Notes under the pieces: generated by a model
Told to the model about the DNA's origin: nothing
The model's database searches: none
What the model saw: only the letters and a program-made list of their open reading frames with translations
Shown here: positions 34,730 to 47,465 of the stretch, one piece after another
Layout of the letters: each line of letters starts with the position of its first letter
Position numbering within the stretch: position 1 is the first letter of the stretch
Translations under genes and position numbers: made by a program
Assembly: GCA_032358255.1 (NCBI GenBank)
Contig: JAULBX010008440.1
Span: forward strand, 1-64,000
Origin: Heterotrichella gracilis
Taxonomy: Eukaryota; Sar; Xanthophyceae; Tribonematales; Xanthonemataceae
DNA length: 64,000 nt
Direction: 5' to 3'

Positions 34730-37612
34730 TCACACGCCCCCCGCTGCCTCATCCAAGAGCACGGTGCGCACCCACACCAGCTGTCGCCTGCCGCTGCTGT
34801 CAAGGGCTGCCTGCAGCGTTGCCGCCTGGCCCACGTCCGCCACCACATTGCGCTCACTGCTCCTCAGAATCTCAATGCCCGCACACAGCGCCACCGCATC
34901 CACCTTACCACCTGCAGGAATACAGGTGCAGAGGGATGAACGCATGTATACTGTGGCATACCAGTCTGGTATGGATACCATCATGATCCACGCAAGGCGC
35001 ACGCGCTGGCAATGCAGCCCAGCCTAGGAACAACTAGGCCCAGCATGCGCCAGGATAACGCCGTGCAGCGTGCATACGGCTATTGGCTTGCTAACTGCTG
35101 CACGCCAGGGCTCAGCAAGCACCCCCATTGCACACAAGCAACAGACATTGACTCATTCTGCCCACCTGCCAGCGCCGCCGCGTCCCCATCTATCTCAATC
35201 CCTGGGACCGGGGTGTCTGCTACCAGCTTGTACAGCGCAGGGAGCTGGCGCAGCGTCAGCACCGTCCGGATGGTGATGCCTGTACACAGCAAGCCAATTT
35301 CTGTGCGTATGTTTGGTGATCCTGATAAGAAATCGGTATATGCATATCATTATACATAACTCGTGCAAAAATCTTATTTGAAAAATAAGATTTTTGCACA
35401 TGCGTGATGTGGGGAACTTGCAACAACTGTGACAGGACAAATTTGCGATACCATTGGCCAGTGGCCAACTTGAGACATTCCACCACGTGCCAAGCCTGCA
35501 CCAAAGTGTCACCATGGCACCAATGCCACCATCGGCACCTAGGCCACACACACCTGTGTTGGAGATGACGGGGCAGGAGGACACCTGGCCGAAGAACAGC
35601 GCGCGCACGCTGACCTGCTCCTGCTCCACGCCGTACTCCCCTGCCAGCCGCCTGATCTTCGCCATCATGGCCAGCAGGGTCACCGAGGGCTGGAACTTGT
35701 CCAGGCCACACACTATGTACTTGCGCTGGAGGCACGCGGTGCTGCTCCGGCTGCTATATGTGCCTGAGGCTGAGGCTGGATGCTGGGAGGTCGCAGGTTC
35801 AATCTCTGACATCTGCTGGCAGGCAGCCATGGGAGGGGCATCGCCAGCTGAGGTGCCGCTTGTTTCAGGGCTGGCGCTTGGAGATTCGGCGGCATACTGT
35901 GACACCTCGAGTAGCACGCACGCGTCCGACCACCACACCGACTGGGCATCGGAGTAGAGCCGCTCGCCAAACCAGGACCCAGTGCCGCGCCCTGACTCAC
36001 TGCATCAACAAGAGGCAGGAGGGTATCAGCCAGACTGGCGCTGCGAGCTTGCGCAGGGGAGGTGTGTGGCGTAAACAGGCGGCAGGCGAAGCAACGTTCT
36101 TCCTGTGAAACTGTGCTCGTAGCAAGAGATGCATTCTTAAAAGAAACAAACAGGCGTCCGGCAGCATACGCAGCTTTCGTCCCTAGTCTAGGGTTTGTGG
36201 CACTCACATAAGCTGACTGGGGTTGGCACCATCTGCCACACTGAAACAGTGTGGAACAAGCCTTGAGCTCGTGGGCTGGTGTGAGGCATAAGCAGAAATG
36301 CTAACCTTTCAAAGTTATAGTGCATCTACTTACACTAGCTGCTGCAGCTGAGGCTCTACCGGCACCTTGACCTCCACCAGGCGGGGTCCCCCAAGGGCAA
36401 CCACGCTGCTGGAGCGGCTGCTGAGGTCCCGGGTGGGGGTGCGAGGGGGGGTGCTCTGGGAGGGGGTGCCTGGCCGCTGGGGGGTGGCGGACCCTGCAGG
36501 TGTCCCTGGCAGGCTGCTGGCCACCGCATGGAGGCCGCGAGCGGTGTGGTCTGCGCAAAAAGGTTGTGGAGGCATTAAATTGGGTGCATGTTGATTGGGT
36601 GCGACCCCTGTTGACCCCTGCCCACGAGGTTGTGGATGCTGTGGATTCAAAAGGGTGCACGCCGGTTGCGGCCCCCGATGGGCGGGACCCCTGTTGGATC
36701 ACATGGGCTAGCCACTCTTTTCAAGACCACAAAGAGCATGTTGCCAGGTTTACCTGCCAGGATCTGATAGAGCTCCTGTGTGTTTTCCTTCAGGTGCCAG
36801 GGGGTATCCCGCCACCCGTTGTCAAAGAGGTCCAGCAGGTGTGGGGGGTAGGGCTGCGTGGAGACAGGCAGGCAGTCACTGGCGGCCTGCAGCGCAGCAG
36901 GGAATTGGGCGCTCAGGTAAGGGCACCGCACAGGCAAATGCAGTAGCGTGCCAGGAGGCTACAGTGCTGTGTCGCCAGTTCAGCATGGCAGCAAGGTGGA
37001 AGCAGGCTTGAGCAGCAGCCAAGCTCAGAGAAGGTTAGCCCTTCCAACTGCAACTAGTGCTGGTAATACAAGAGCCTCTGACATTCCTGTCAGCAGTACT
37101 GGACTAGCAAGAGCTCTCGATGTACGTACATCATCTATAGAGTCCCTGGGGGATGTAGATGCGCTCTGATCTTGGGCAGTCAACAAAGTTGAAAAATATT
37201 TCTTGACCCTATGGAAAGCAGCCACTCGGTCGAAGGACGTGCCATACACCATCGTGATGTTGAAACCTGCAGATGTGGCCAAAACGGGTTACAGGACCAC
37301 CAATATAGGGCCAAAGAGCTCTACAATGTAAAAAAAATCGAGATAAGGGCAGAATAGCAAGTCTTTCAGAGACGTGTAACCATAGGGTTGACCTCCAGCA
37401 ACTACGCCAATCAACAGCATGCCCCCACTCAACTCAGTGCCCACTACTCTGCGGTTAAGTACATAGTTGCAGGCCCAGCTGGGCACTGCAACAAAATTTA
37501 GGTTTACAATCCAAGAACATGTTGAACAGGCGACCACATAAATTTTAAGCTGTTCTGCCAGGGCCCTGATGCGACATGGTGTAGTGCATGTATCGCCGCC
37601 CTGAGTGGCCAT
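34730..37612 (-). CDS. Conserved-looking protein of unknown function
   Basis: Eight exons, complement(join(34730..34911,35166..35279,35554..35999,36208..36240,36334..36550,36754..36958,37130..37266,37393..37612)), give 517 residues. All junctions are GT-AG and in phase; the first exon and its donor (GTCAAC) are the weakest. Nothing here matches a family I know. Globular parts include MVYGTSFDRVAAFHRVKKYF, LLDLFDNGWRDTPWHLKEN, GSWFGERLYSDAQSVWWSD, and a C-terminal third with LDKFQPSVTLLAMMAKIRRL and VDAVALCAGIEILRSSERN that looks like alternating beta strands and helices. A Pro/Thr/Ser-rich disordered segment (about 190-250) separates the halves. There is no signal peptide or membrane span. 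It is probably soluble; no function can be assigned. Confidence 0.6.
35363..35399. repeat. Perfect 17-bp inverted repeat in an intron
   Basis: Arms 35363-35379 and 35383-35399 (GTGCAAAAATCTTATTT and its complement) around a 3-nt loop, inside the intron between exons 35554 and 35279 of the unknown gene. Confidence 0.95.
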
Positions 37613-39109
37613 GGTTGACGCCTATACAAAGTAGTGACCCCAACCGAAATAACAATATGCAGTGACAAAGCAGCATCAGCCAAACGCACAACACCACCCC
37701 GCCAAATGGTGGATTATTACTGGCTGGCTGCTGCAGAGGGTTCTGGCCTCCTCGGCTGGTTCAAGCTAGAGATAACGCTATAACGCGAACTAGGCTGAAC
37801 CCAACTGATATTAGCCATACAGGTACGAAACGTTCCAACTCTAACACCATTGGGCACCTGCGACGTTGTAACCCGCTGCACCTCTAGAACTTGAGATGCG
37901 ACCATTGCTGTATGCATGCATTGCAGGGCGTGCCAACACCCAATGAGCTTGCACAACCTTGGCTCAGACTGTCAAAGGTTGCGTTCTATAGAGTTCTATA
38001 GACAGCCACGCCACTGGACACCCACGTAACAGGGCAGGGAACCACCCGCTAGACGCCTAGCCACCGGTACTACTGCAAACCCATGGTGCCGGGCGCACCT
38101 CTGCAACACCCGCCCGCTGCATCAGTTGCAACACCTGAATGCCACGTTCATCAACTCCTCAACCCCGTTGCAGATTGCGCGGTCAAACGTGCCGAAACAT
38201 TCCTTTCCCAGCTTTTGAACCTTCTTCTCAGCACCCGTAAATTATTGGCCTATTTGCCTGTAAATATTTTCGACATATTGCCAGGTTAGGGTTTAGGGTT
38301 TATACCTTAATTCCCTTTTATTGTGTTCCCTTATTCCCTTTCTTCCACAAAAATTAGATTTACAGGGTTCCAAGCAAAGTTCCAAACAGGTACAAGTTGC
38401 ACCCACAACTGGAGCAGACACAGGCAAAAGACACCCTGCTTGCGCGGTCGTCAGCGAACCCGGCCAGCTTGACCACTATGGTGCCACTAGGGCGCAAAAA
38501 GTGACACTTTTCCTACAAGATGACCCAACTCTTGCATAACGCAGACCACTGTGCAAAAACATTTCTCTGAACACCAGCTTGTCAAAGAAAATGCCAAATA
38601 TGTCTCTCTGCCCTGCAGGGCAGCTAGCTGAGGCTGCTGTTGTGTCCATCATGCCGTCTGATTTCGTGCACAACACAAATTGCTTACCAAGAATTCTATG
38701 CAAAGTGCTGCAATATTTCTGTCATTGTATGCTGCATGCGGTGCAGTGCAAATTTACTTACATATACTGCAGTGCTATACCTGTTCTATAGTAGAGAGTA
38801 GATCATTCTAGGATTCACTACCAATGGCCAAATTGCACCAGCTTTTGCATGAACCACCCTCAACCGTGCATCATGTAGCCCACCACCACCCATTTTCCCA
38901 ATTCAAGCAAAAACATGCTGCGATAGGAGGCATCCAGCCAAAAATTTGCAAGACGCGACAAGGCCCGCGCCCACACCCTCCACCATTCTCCCTTCTCCAA
39001 TAGGGCTGGTACCAGCAGGCCATGCTCCTGACAATAGCTGCTGCGCCTTCAACATCCGACAAGCCCATTCTCCTGACAACTCTGCACTCACTCGTTGGTG
39101 CAGCTTGCC
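37613..39109. other. Unassigned intergenic region
   Basis: About 1.5 kb between the 5' end of the unknown minus-strand gene and the 3' end of the epoxide hydrolase gene. No coding exon was recognised. It contains a telomere-like motif at 38284-38302 and presumably the promoter of the unknown gene. Confidence 0.5.
38284..38302. repeat. Interstitial telomere-type motif
   Basis: GGTTAGGGTTTAGGGTTTA, about two and a half green-plant telomere units, in intergenic DNA. A degenerate version also occurs near 18588-18611 in an intron. Confidence 0.85.
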
Positions 39110-41486
39110 TCAAGTCTGTGCGAGAAACTTCTTCATGTGTGCTATGACTTCTTTTGGCCTGCACCATATCCACAGGGCACACTTACAACCCAGCGGGCAT
39201 ACTCACAACCCTAGCGCACATTCACCGCGACATGGGCAGCAATTGGTTGCAAGGGAACTGCCAGCCACGCAGCAGTAAGTCAGGCGCCAGATGCACGCAT
39301 TGCACAAGCATCACGCATGCAGCCCAGTTTTATTTATAACCACATTCTTGACAGGCAATGAAACATGTTCAGCATCACAACAGAGCCGCAGGGCAGGACT
39401 AGAGCAGCCACGAATACACCAGTCGTGGTTTCCAAGACTGTCAACTGCTGGTATTTAAGCCCCAGTCAGAGCCCGTCACAGTGCCCCTGTGCCCATCCCC
39501 ACATACCTGTCCTGGGGTGCAAAATGTGAGCAGTCCTCCATCTCCACCACCTGGATGTCCCCACACCACTCATCCAAGCCCTTGGTCATGGTGGGTGCCA
39601 GCGCCAAGTCGTTCAAGCCCCACAGCAGCAGTGTGGGCACATCGGAGAAGAAGCGGCGAGGCCCGCTGCAGGAGCAAACACGCCTTCAGTGTATCACCCC
39701 ACTGCCATGTAAGAAGCACCAATATCTGTAGCAAAGCCAATCATCAACGTGCAAACAGCAGCTGCATCAGGCTCCACATGCCCTGCCAGGCTGAGCTGCC
39801 ATCGCCGATGACCACACGTCACATGTACACCCTTAGCACCTGCATGTACTCCTCACCGCACTATCTGAACCCCAAAGATGGCCTGATGCGACAGGCATAG
39901 TAGATGCCCCTTCTTTGCCTACCTGCGCTTGACCATGCTGCGTGCCCGCTTGCGCAGCCCAAAGCCAGTCTCCACAAAGGCGCGGTAGTACTGCACTGGC
40001 GCATGGAAAGCTGCCGCGCTGCCAAAGTACTTTTTGTAGTACTCAACCTCCTCGTCGTCCAGCTTGGTGTGCCTCATGCTCTTCTTGAACACCTCGTCCA
40101 TGATGGCACAATCGTTCTGTGCCAGGAACAGCTCTGGCAGCCATGGCAAGTAGAAGGCAAGGATGTACCAGGACCTGCAGGCATGGAAAAAATGGTTTAG
40201 GCATGTGTGTGCGCCCCGTCAGATTCCAAATGTACCATGCACAGGTAGAAAACTATCTCACCCGGCAACAGACGGTTGGGGCAGGGTTCAACTGACATGT
40301 AGTAGTCCACCACATGCGGCTGTACCATGATGTGACAGGTCTATACACGCCAAGGGCAAATGCATCGACATCATGCATGCTCCGCACAGTCTGAACTGCT
40401 GCAGCGTCATCTGCCCAGGCGTGAACTTCATTGGGTGCGGCGCGTTGATGACCACCAGCTTATCAACCAGCTCTGGGTAGCGGTAGGTGAAGGGCCAGGC
40501 GATGCCGCCACCCCAGTCATGGCACACCAGCACGCAGGTCTTGTACCCCAGGACCTCCATCAGCTGCCTGGCATCATCCATCAGCACATCGATGGTGTAG
40601 TTGTGGCGGCCCTGTGCAAGCATGGCAGCCAAATTAGTGGCACAGTGCGACTCAACCCAAGATATTTTTCGCACATCGTTTAACACGGCGCACAGTCAGT
40701 CACTTAGAGAGTGACAAGCATGCATTCCAGTTGTGCTTGTAGAGCAGTGGTGGGTGTTACCCCACACCTTTGGCTTCTCAGACTCCCCGTATCCCCTCAA
40801 GTCATAGGCCACCGTGTGATACTCGTCCTTGAACGCCGCCATCTGGTGGCGCCAGCTGTACCACATCTCGGGGAAGCCGTGCAGGAACAGCATGAGCTTG
40901 CGCCCAGGCGCAGCACCCGCTGACACCACATGGAGCCTGCACCCACCAATATGTCATGCAGAAAATGCTACTAAATGCAGACATGTCTTTGTATAGAAGG
41001 TTTTTCAGGCCTGGCCTTGTGTATATGTGTGCAGACGTACTTGACCCCATTGACCCTGAGGTAGGTGTGCTCCAGTGGGAATGGGTCCTTGACAACCAAG
41101 CTGCTGCGATCTCGGCGCTTGAAGAACTTGAAAGGGCTGGGTGCACAACAGGAAAGGGTCAGTCTGTCGCCTGCATTGAAACGCTGTACGGCACAGACCA
41201 GCGGTCATGCAGCTCGCAGCTGAGCGCCAGGTAGAGCAGTCACAGTGTTGAGCTTGTACATCACGGCAAGATTAAAAAATTAATGTCACGGTTCACAACA
41301 GCCACACAATTCATGCTGGTTAGCAGTGAGAGGCTTTGCAAGACATATTGCGATACAATCTAGGGCAAGCTCTGCTCACTTTGTCAAGAACGCCAGTGCA
41401 AACATTGCCCAGAACATTGCCCACACAGGGAGCGCGATGCAGGCCAGCGCCGCCGCTCCAATAGGCTTGCTGAGCACAGAAGCCAT
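39110..41486 (-). CDS. Membrane-anchored epoxide hydrolase (alpha/beta hydrolase)
   Basis: Seven exons, complement(join(39110..39158,39507..39665,39923..40174,40388..40611,40768..40936,41041..41136,41380..41486)), give 351 residues in one frame. A hydrophobic N-terminal segment (about residues 10-35, WAMFWAMFALAFL) is a likely membrane anchor, as in animal EPHX3/EPHX4. The hydrolase core has the oxyanion motif HGFPEMW (87-93), the nucleophile Asp156 in CHDWGGG, an acid Asp302 (GLND) and His330 (DCSHF). The cap carries paired Tyr residues (SWYILAF, QYYRAF) that polarise the epoxide in the family. It probably opens epoxides, perhaps fatty-acid epoxides, to diols, with the catalytic part in the cytosol or plastid; location is inferred. 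The last exon (RPKEVIAHMKKFLAQT) was found by phase and family fit. Confidence 0.9.
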
Positions 41487-42692
41487 CGTGCTGCTTTCAA
41501 GAGGAAAGTCTGGCGTCCTGTGCACTTGGCAAGTTGTGCTGAGGCTGTGTTTCGATTTCAGTTGTCTGAGTGTACCCAGGGGTGAAAGCTGCCTCATAAA
41601 ATGGCGCTGGGTCTTTGTACTATCGTTAGATTGAGAAAGGTGTAAGCGTGTTCGTGTTTGACAAGTGGTGTAGGTAGGCAGGAACTTCACATCAGGTCCC
41701 TGTGCCCGCATGCATGCATGCATCTGGGCAGCCGTGGAGTGAGCAGCGTTGGGTTGCGAGGTCCATCCAAAATTACTGACACAACGAGGAGACGAGCTTT
41801 GCACCGTTTCCATATCAGCGCACCTCCACCAAACCCTCTCGCAAATGCATGCAGAAAGGGTACGTCACACTTAAACTCAAGCGGGGAGGTTGGACTGCCA
41901 ACCCAGGCTGTTGAGGCTACGTCTCGAAAAGCTTATACAAAGGGTCTTTGCAAGTCGCGTCACGCACAACGAACAACCTGACAACCGTACCCTGTGCGTG
42001 GGCCTTGCTACGGCCGTATTGCAGCAGATTGTGCCTGCCGCAGGCACAGCTATCTCAACTTGACCAGGTAAGGAATATGCAACCCAGGCCTAGGGCAACA
42101 GTCCAGAAGACTATCTGCGCGGGCCCGGCTGTCAGAGTGGCTGTTGTGTGGCTTTCTCACAGCTAGTGTATGCATGCATGTGGGTTTCAGCCGGTTAAGG
42201 CACCCTTTTGGTTGGCCTCCTGGCAGTCCATCCCATTCCAGCGCAGAACATGCAGTGCTCACACCTAGTCCGCTTGGTTCCTAGGAGTAGTTGAATGCAA
42301 ACTTGTCGTTGTGCGCGCTTTGTGGTTGGTTTGGCTTTCCACCATACAGCTGGGTGCCCTGTATGAGCATGGGCTTTGTCAGGGCTTCGTTTAGGGATGC
42401 AACCGGTGTTGCCAAGGACCGAGACTTTGCTGCACTGTGCTTGCAAGATATTCACTTTATTCTTGCAGCCATGTTGGGTAGGGGGAGTTCCCGAAAGAAT
42501 TTTAGTGTTGCACAGCACTTAGTTAACCGGTTTGCCACTTTGCTTCTGCAGGCCACTGTTGCCCATATCCTTGGATATGATGTATCACACTTTGGTGAAT
42601 GACCCACTATGTATTTACCACCTGTGGTCTCACCTGTCTATGCACGTTGCCGACCTGAGTGTGTTCAAGTGCAGAGCACTCCAGTGAGCACC
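41487..42692. other. Shared 5' region between epoxide hydrolase and COX6A
   Basis: About 1.2 kb between divergent genes. I saw no convincing exon, so it presumably holds both promoters and long 5' UTRs. Confidence 0.45.
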
Positions 42693-43220
42693 ATGCAGGC
42701 TGCACGCAGCGCTTTGCGCCAGGCAACCCAAGCTCGCCAGGCGGCTGGCCAGCAGGTAAATCCATGGGCTGACATAGTTGCTGTTCTAGGGAGTGTCATA
42801 GAGTGGTCAGTGTCATGTGTGAGTGGCATGCTGCACAAGTTGCAACACGGAATACTGACTTCGCTCAGCTGGCAATAATTATGCAGCAACTGGTGTGTGC
42901 TTGGAGCCTGTTGCAGCCTGCCCACTGTCATTTGGCTGCTCCTGAGCCGGCAACTGTGTGCGCAGGTGCGCAAGATGTCAGGCGCTGTGAGCCACGAGGA
43001 GGAGATCAAGGAGATGAACAAGTGGCGCAACATCACATTCTTCGTTGGTATCCCAATCTCCTTCCTCATGGCCGCCTATGACCTGTACAACGCGCACCCC
43101 CATGTACCCCACCAACCACCCTACCCATACCTGAAGATCCGCAGCAAGGAGTTCCCGTGGGGCGACTGCGACCTGTTCAACACCCACTGCAAGAAGGGGG
43201 GCGAGGAGGCTGGGCACTAG
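42693..43220 (+). CDS. COX6A: Cytochrome c oxidase subunit VIa
   Basis: Two exons, join(42693..42755,42966..43220), give 105 residues. The first exon (MQAARSALRQATQARQAAG) is a mitochondrial presequence. The second holds the single membrane span (ITFFVGIPISFLMAAYDLY) and the conserved YPYLKIRSKEFPWGDCDLF block of subunit VIa. Known role: a small nuclear-encoded subunit in the mitochondrial inner membrane that helps stabilise and tune complex IV. The length is normal for the family. Confidence 0.95.
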
Positions 43221-43904
43221 GGTACAGCTGTTGAGCAGCCATAGCAAGCAGGCCGTTGTGTGGTCATGTGATCTTCCAAGCTGGTATGCGTTCAGCTGCA
43301 AAGGATGGGGAACACTGGGTGCCCAGCACGTTGCCGTCCAGGACAAAAAGTTGAAGCCTGTTCTGGGCATAGGAGGTGTTGCTGATAATAAGACGGGAGA
43401 AAGGCATTGCGCAACGCCACAGTATACCTAGGTGATTAGCACTTGCTGCCAGTGAGACAGACAGCAATCAGTCCAGTGCAACCGTGACGGGACAAACTAG
43501 TGATGTAATGCTGCATGGCTTTGCCCTTGTGGCTTGTAACCCATCTGTAATGTGTCTTCCTTTGCACGTCAACATTGTAGAGCACCTATTGTTGTTGGTT
43601 GCCAGTTGTGACCTTCTAGAGGGCACTGACTGGACCTGCATCCACACCCAAGGTAATAACCTTAGGGTTTACCATCAAGCCGGGACCATCGCCGGTCTCG
43701 CCCCGTTCCAGCGTGGCATCCCCCGTGGCAAGCTGCTGGGCAATCTAGCGGTCCTCAGCGAGGGACCGTTCCGCTAAAACTTTTGGTGCTGCAGACCCTT
43801 GCCTAGCCAGTATTAAGGGAGCTGAGCGCGAGCATTTGGACGTGCTGTTGCGAGACTAGGACATACAACCCACGGCCTGGTGTTGGTTCCGTTGATCAGC
43901 CACA
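43221..43904. other. Intergenic region before the PDC E2 gene
   Basis: A tandem spacing of 684 bp between COX6A and the E2 gene. No gene is seen; it should contain the COX6A 3' UTR and the E2 promoter. Confidence 0.6.
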
Positions 43905-46687
43905 ATGCAGTCCGCCATGAGCACCGGTCTGAGCACTGCTGCACTAGGCAATGCAGCACTGCTCCGAAAGGCGCAGCGGGCGCCTGCTCGTGTTGCAGAG
44001 CGGCGCGCACTGCAGGTCAGCAATGCCGTCAAGGACGTGTTCATGCCTGCCCTGAGCTCCACCATGACGGAGGGCAAGATCGTGACATGGCTCAAGTCAC
44101 CCGGTGACAAGGTGAAGAAGGGCGAGAGCATTGTGGTGGTGGAGTCTGACAAGGCTGACATGGACGTCGAGTCCTTCAGCGACGGGATCCTCGGTTCAAT
44201 TGTGATCCAGGAGGGTGGGGTGGCCACTGTTGGCTCAGCCATTGCATACATTGCTGAGACAGAGGCCGACCTTGATGCTGCCAAGGCAAAGTCTGGAGGT
44301 GCCCCACCCCCAGCAGCTGCAACCCCTGCCCCTGCTGCCCCAGCTCCAGTAGAAGCCAAGCCCGAGCCAGTGGCAGCCGCTGCAGCACCAGCAGCACCCG
44401 CCCCTGCTGCTGCACCAGCCCCCCCTCCACCACCACCCCCAGCGCCAGTGGGCCGCACAGATGGGCGCATCATTGCCACCCCATATGCCAAGAAGCTGGC
44501 CAAGGACCTGGGTGTGGACCTCAGCAAGGTGGCTGGATCTGGGCCGGAGGGCCGCATCACAGCTGGTGATGTGGAGAGGACAGCGGGCGGTGGCAACGGC
44601 AAGTCATCAGCAGCTGTGGTGGTGGCCCCTGCTCCCACGTCTGCCCCAGTACCAGCCCCCGCTGCCGCTGCCCCCGCAGCTGCTGCCAAGGCTGACGTGG
44701 CGACCACCGTGTCTGAGCTCAAGGGCAAGACGGTGCCCTTCACCTCACTGCAGGGGGCAGTGTCCAAGAACATGCTCGACAGCCTTAAGGTGAGCCCGGG
44801 TCAAGTAGGGTGCGCTGCTGCAGCATATTGCTTGCGGTTGTATCGTGCTAGTGGCTTGCATGTAGAGTCCAGCCACACTGCAGTCCTAGTAATTTGCCCA
44901 TAAATAGCAAGCAGTTTTGCTATCCATACTTTATCAGATCGGTAGCATATCTGCGTTTGTGGCAGCAGGCATTGGCGCCATTGGCCAATACCTTGGCGCC
45001 GCTTGCAATTGGGAGATGCTGCACGCTAGTTCTGTGGTGTCCCTGCTGACAGGTCTTCATCACCACATTTGGAGCGGCGATTTGGAAAAGCATGTCCACA
45101 ACAGCTGCAGTGATACTTGACTAGCTCATCCACCCAAAGCTGCTGTACAATGTAAAGATGAGTCCCTTACTAGTGCCCTTGAATCCGCCCAGGTGCCGGA
45201 GTTCCGCGTGTCCATGAGCATTACCACGGACAAGTTTGACGCCATGTACCAGAAGCTCAAGCCCAAGGGTGTCACGCTCACCGGCCTGCTGGCCAAGGCT
45301 ACCGGCGTGGCACTGGCGAAGCACCCGGTCATGTATGCAGGTGGGTTCTGCCGCATGTAGAGGCTAGTGCAATAAGTCATGGAGGGGCTGGCTGTGCACT
45401 GTGCTGCCCACCCGTGTTATGGAGGGTGGCGGGGATCTGGCAAGACAAGGTTGCCGAGATACCAGCTTTGCATTGGAGCATTGCAGCTGCCTGGTAGGGT
45501 GGATCTGATTTTCCTGCCCTTCCATACTGATGCACCGTTTTCCCTATCCAGTGTGCACCCCAGATGGCGCTGGCATCACCTACAACGAGCATGTGAATGT
45601 GGCCGTGGCCGTGGCCATGCCCGATGGCGGCCTCATCACACCTGTGCTCAAGGACGCTGACACAACAGACATCTACCAGGTGCGGTTCATGGGGGAACAT
45701 GCGCCGATGGTTTCCAGGCCTGTTGGCCCATCCCTGTTGCACCAGCGGCGTGGTCACTAGGAATGAGCGAATATCACCCTGCAGTTGACCTGCCTCATTA
45801 CTGGCGTCATTGCATTGTAGCATGGATTGTTTCATGCTGGCGTCCACTCGAAAATGCCAGTGGGCTTGAAAAGGCCCACTGGCAGTCAGTCATGAAAGAG
45901 GACGTTGTCGTGCTGCTGCTTGATGCAGCAGTGGTGGTAGCTTGCAAGCATGGCGTCAGCACCTGCATCCATTGCCCAGTCCACGTACATGCAGCATGTC
46001 CCGCCTGCCGATGACCCTGTTTGCTCCCGCCGTCCCCACAGATCTCCCGCCAATGGGCAGACCTTGTGAAGCGGGCCCGCTCCAAGCAGCTCAAGCCCGA
46101 TGAGTTCAACAGCGGCACCTTCACAATCTCCAACCTGGGCATGTACGGAGTGGACAGCTTCGACGCCATTCTGCCACCCGGTAAGCGAGGAATTGCAGCC
46201 TACTGTACGCACCACTGTGGCATGGTTAAGTGGCCAGAGGATGTGTGCAATCAGCTGACTAGCTGATTACATGCAGTGCAGCCATGTTACAGTCAGCCTT
46301 GCACATGCGGCGCAAGGCAGTTCGCTTTGGCACTGTCGTGAAGCATTTTGTTGATCTTGTGCATTGGGCCTGCTTGGTGAGGGCTGTAATCGTTAATATT
46401 GGCTGCGTATGCCTGCTTCATAATGAGCCAGATTTTGAGCTAATATTGTTGCATGGCAGTGGGAGGTTCACAATTGCCCTCTTATTATTGCAGGCACCGC
46501 CGCCATCATGGCAGTGGGCGGCAGCAAGCCGGTTGTGACGGCTGACGCCTCCGGCCGCATAGGCGTGGAGAAGCAAATGACAGTCAACATCACAGCCGAC
46601 CACCGCATTGTGTATGGCGCTGATGCAGCAGAGTTCCTGCAGACGCTCAAGGCTGTGATCGAGAACCCCGACCAGCTGACCCTATAG
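43905..46687 (+). CDS. LTA2: Plastid pyruvate dehydrogenase E2 (dihydrolipoamide acetyltransferase)
   Basis: Five exons, join(43905..44789,45193..45340,45552..45679,46042..46180,46494..46687), give 497 residues. About 40 residues of transit peptide precede a single lipoyl domain with the lipoylated Lys83 in ESDKADMDVES. An Ala/Pro hinge follows, then the E1/E3-binding domain (about 186-222, IIATPYAKKLAKDLGVDL), a second hinge and the catalytic acetyltransferase domain ending TADHRIVYGAD with active His470. The HRIVYGAD form and single lipoyl domain fit the plastid rather than the mitochondrial enzyme. It transfers the acetyl group from E1 to CoA, supplying acetyl-CoA for fatty acid synthesis in the chloroplast stroma. 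Confidence 0.95.
45855..45884. repeat. 11-bp hairpin in an E2 intron
   Basis: TGCCAGTGGGC at 45855-45865 and its exact complement at 45874-45884, with an 8-nt loop, in the third E2 intron. Confidence 0.9.
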
Positions 46688-47465
46688 GCTACTTGGAGCA
46701 GTGCAGTGTGGGCATAGGAAGAGTAGACAGCGGTGGTTTTTTGTTGCCTTGCAACGTTAAGTATCATGGATCATTTGACACGGACGTAAGTTTGCAGCAT
46801 CCTGAATAGGTACACAGAAATGAAATGGAGAAGATAACAAATTTGCAATTCGCGGTGTATTTGTTGGGGTTGGGGTATGGATGGGATTACTGCGTATTTC
46901 CAAGGTTGACAAGATCCCTGTGGCTGCAACAAATGACCGCTGCGGTGCATCTTACGGGGTGGTTGTTTCTATTATATTCTGTTGGTTGGCGCCTAGATGG
47001 TCTTGAAGTTGCGGGCGCAAAGGTTGGGGTTGAACCCAACAGTGGGGGTGGCTGGAGTATGACAAAGTTGTGGCCGAGTCCCTGTACCATCCACAGCAGA
47101 TCATTCACCCAGTTGTAACACATGAGGAAGGGTTTGCCTTTGAAGTCACCAGTGAGCTGGGTGACAACCCTTGGCCTGCTGTTGGGGGTGCAGCTGGGCT
47201 GAAGCTTCTCGTATGTCTGTTGGGTTGTGTGTTATGAAATTCTTACCTCCCCGGTCCCACAGTGGCTGGCCGAGGATATTGCGGGCCCTTTCACCCGCGC
47301 GTCATAACCGCACAAAACACTACATGCACAGCATAATTCCTCTATCGTTCAACTGCAAGACACACGCCGTGCGTCTGATCTACTCATATTTCTTCCTGCT
47401 TGTGCTCTTGGAAGCCTTTCGTTCGTTAAATCAGGCAAAGACTGTAGACAGAGCGCCCGGTTGGC
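46688..47465. other. Intergenic region before the FAS1 fusion gene
   Basis: A tandem spacing of about 780 bp. Open frames here are short and show no family motif. I see no gene. Confidence 0.6.

Noticed and set aside
34296-34733. 146-codon minus-strand open frame downstream of the unknown gene
   Set aside because: It lies just past that gene's stop, in what should be its 3' UTR, with no acceptor or family match. The possibility of a small gene remains but is unsupported.
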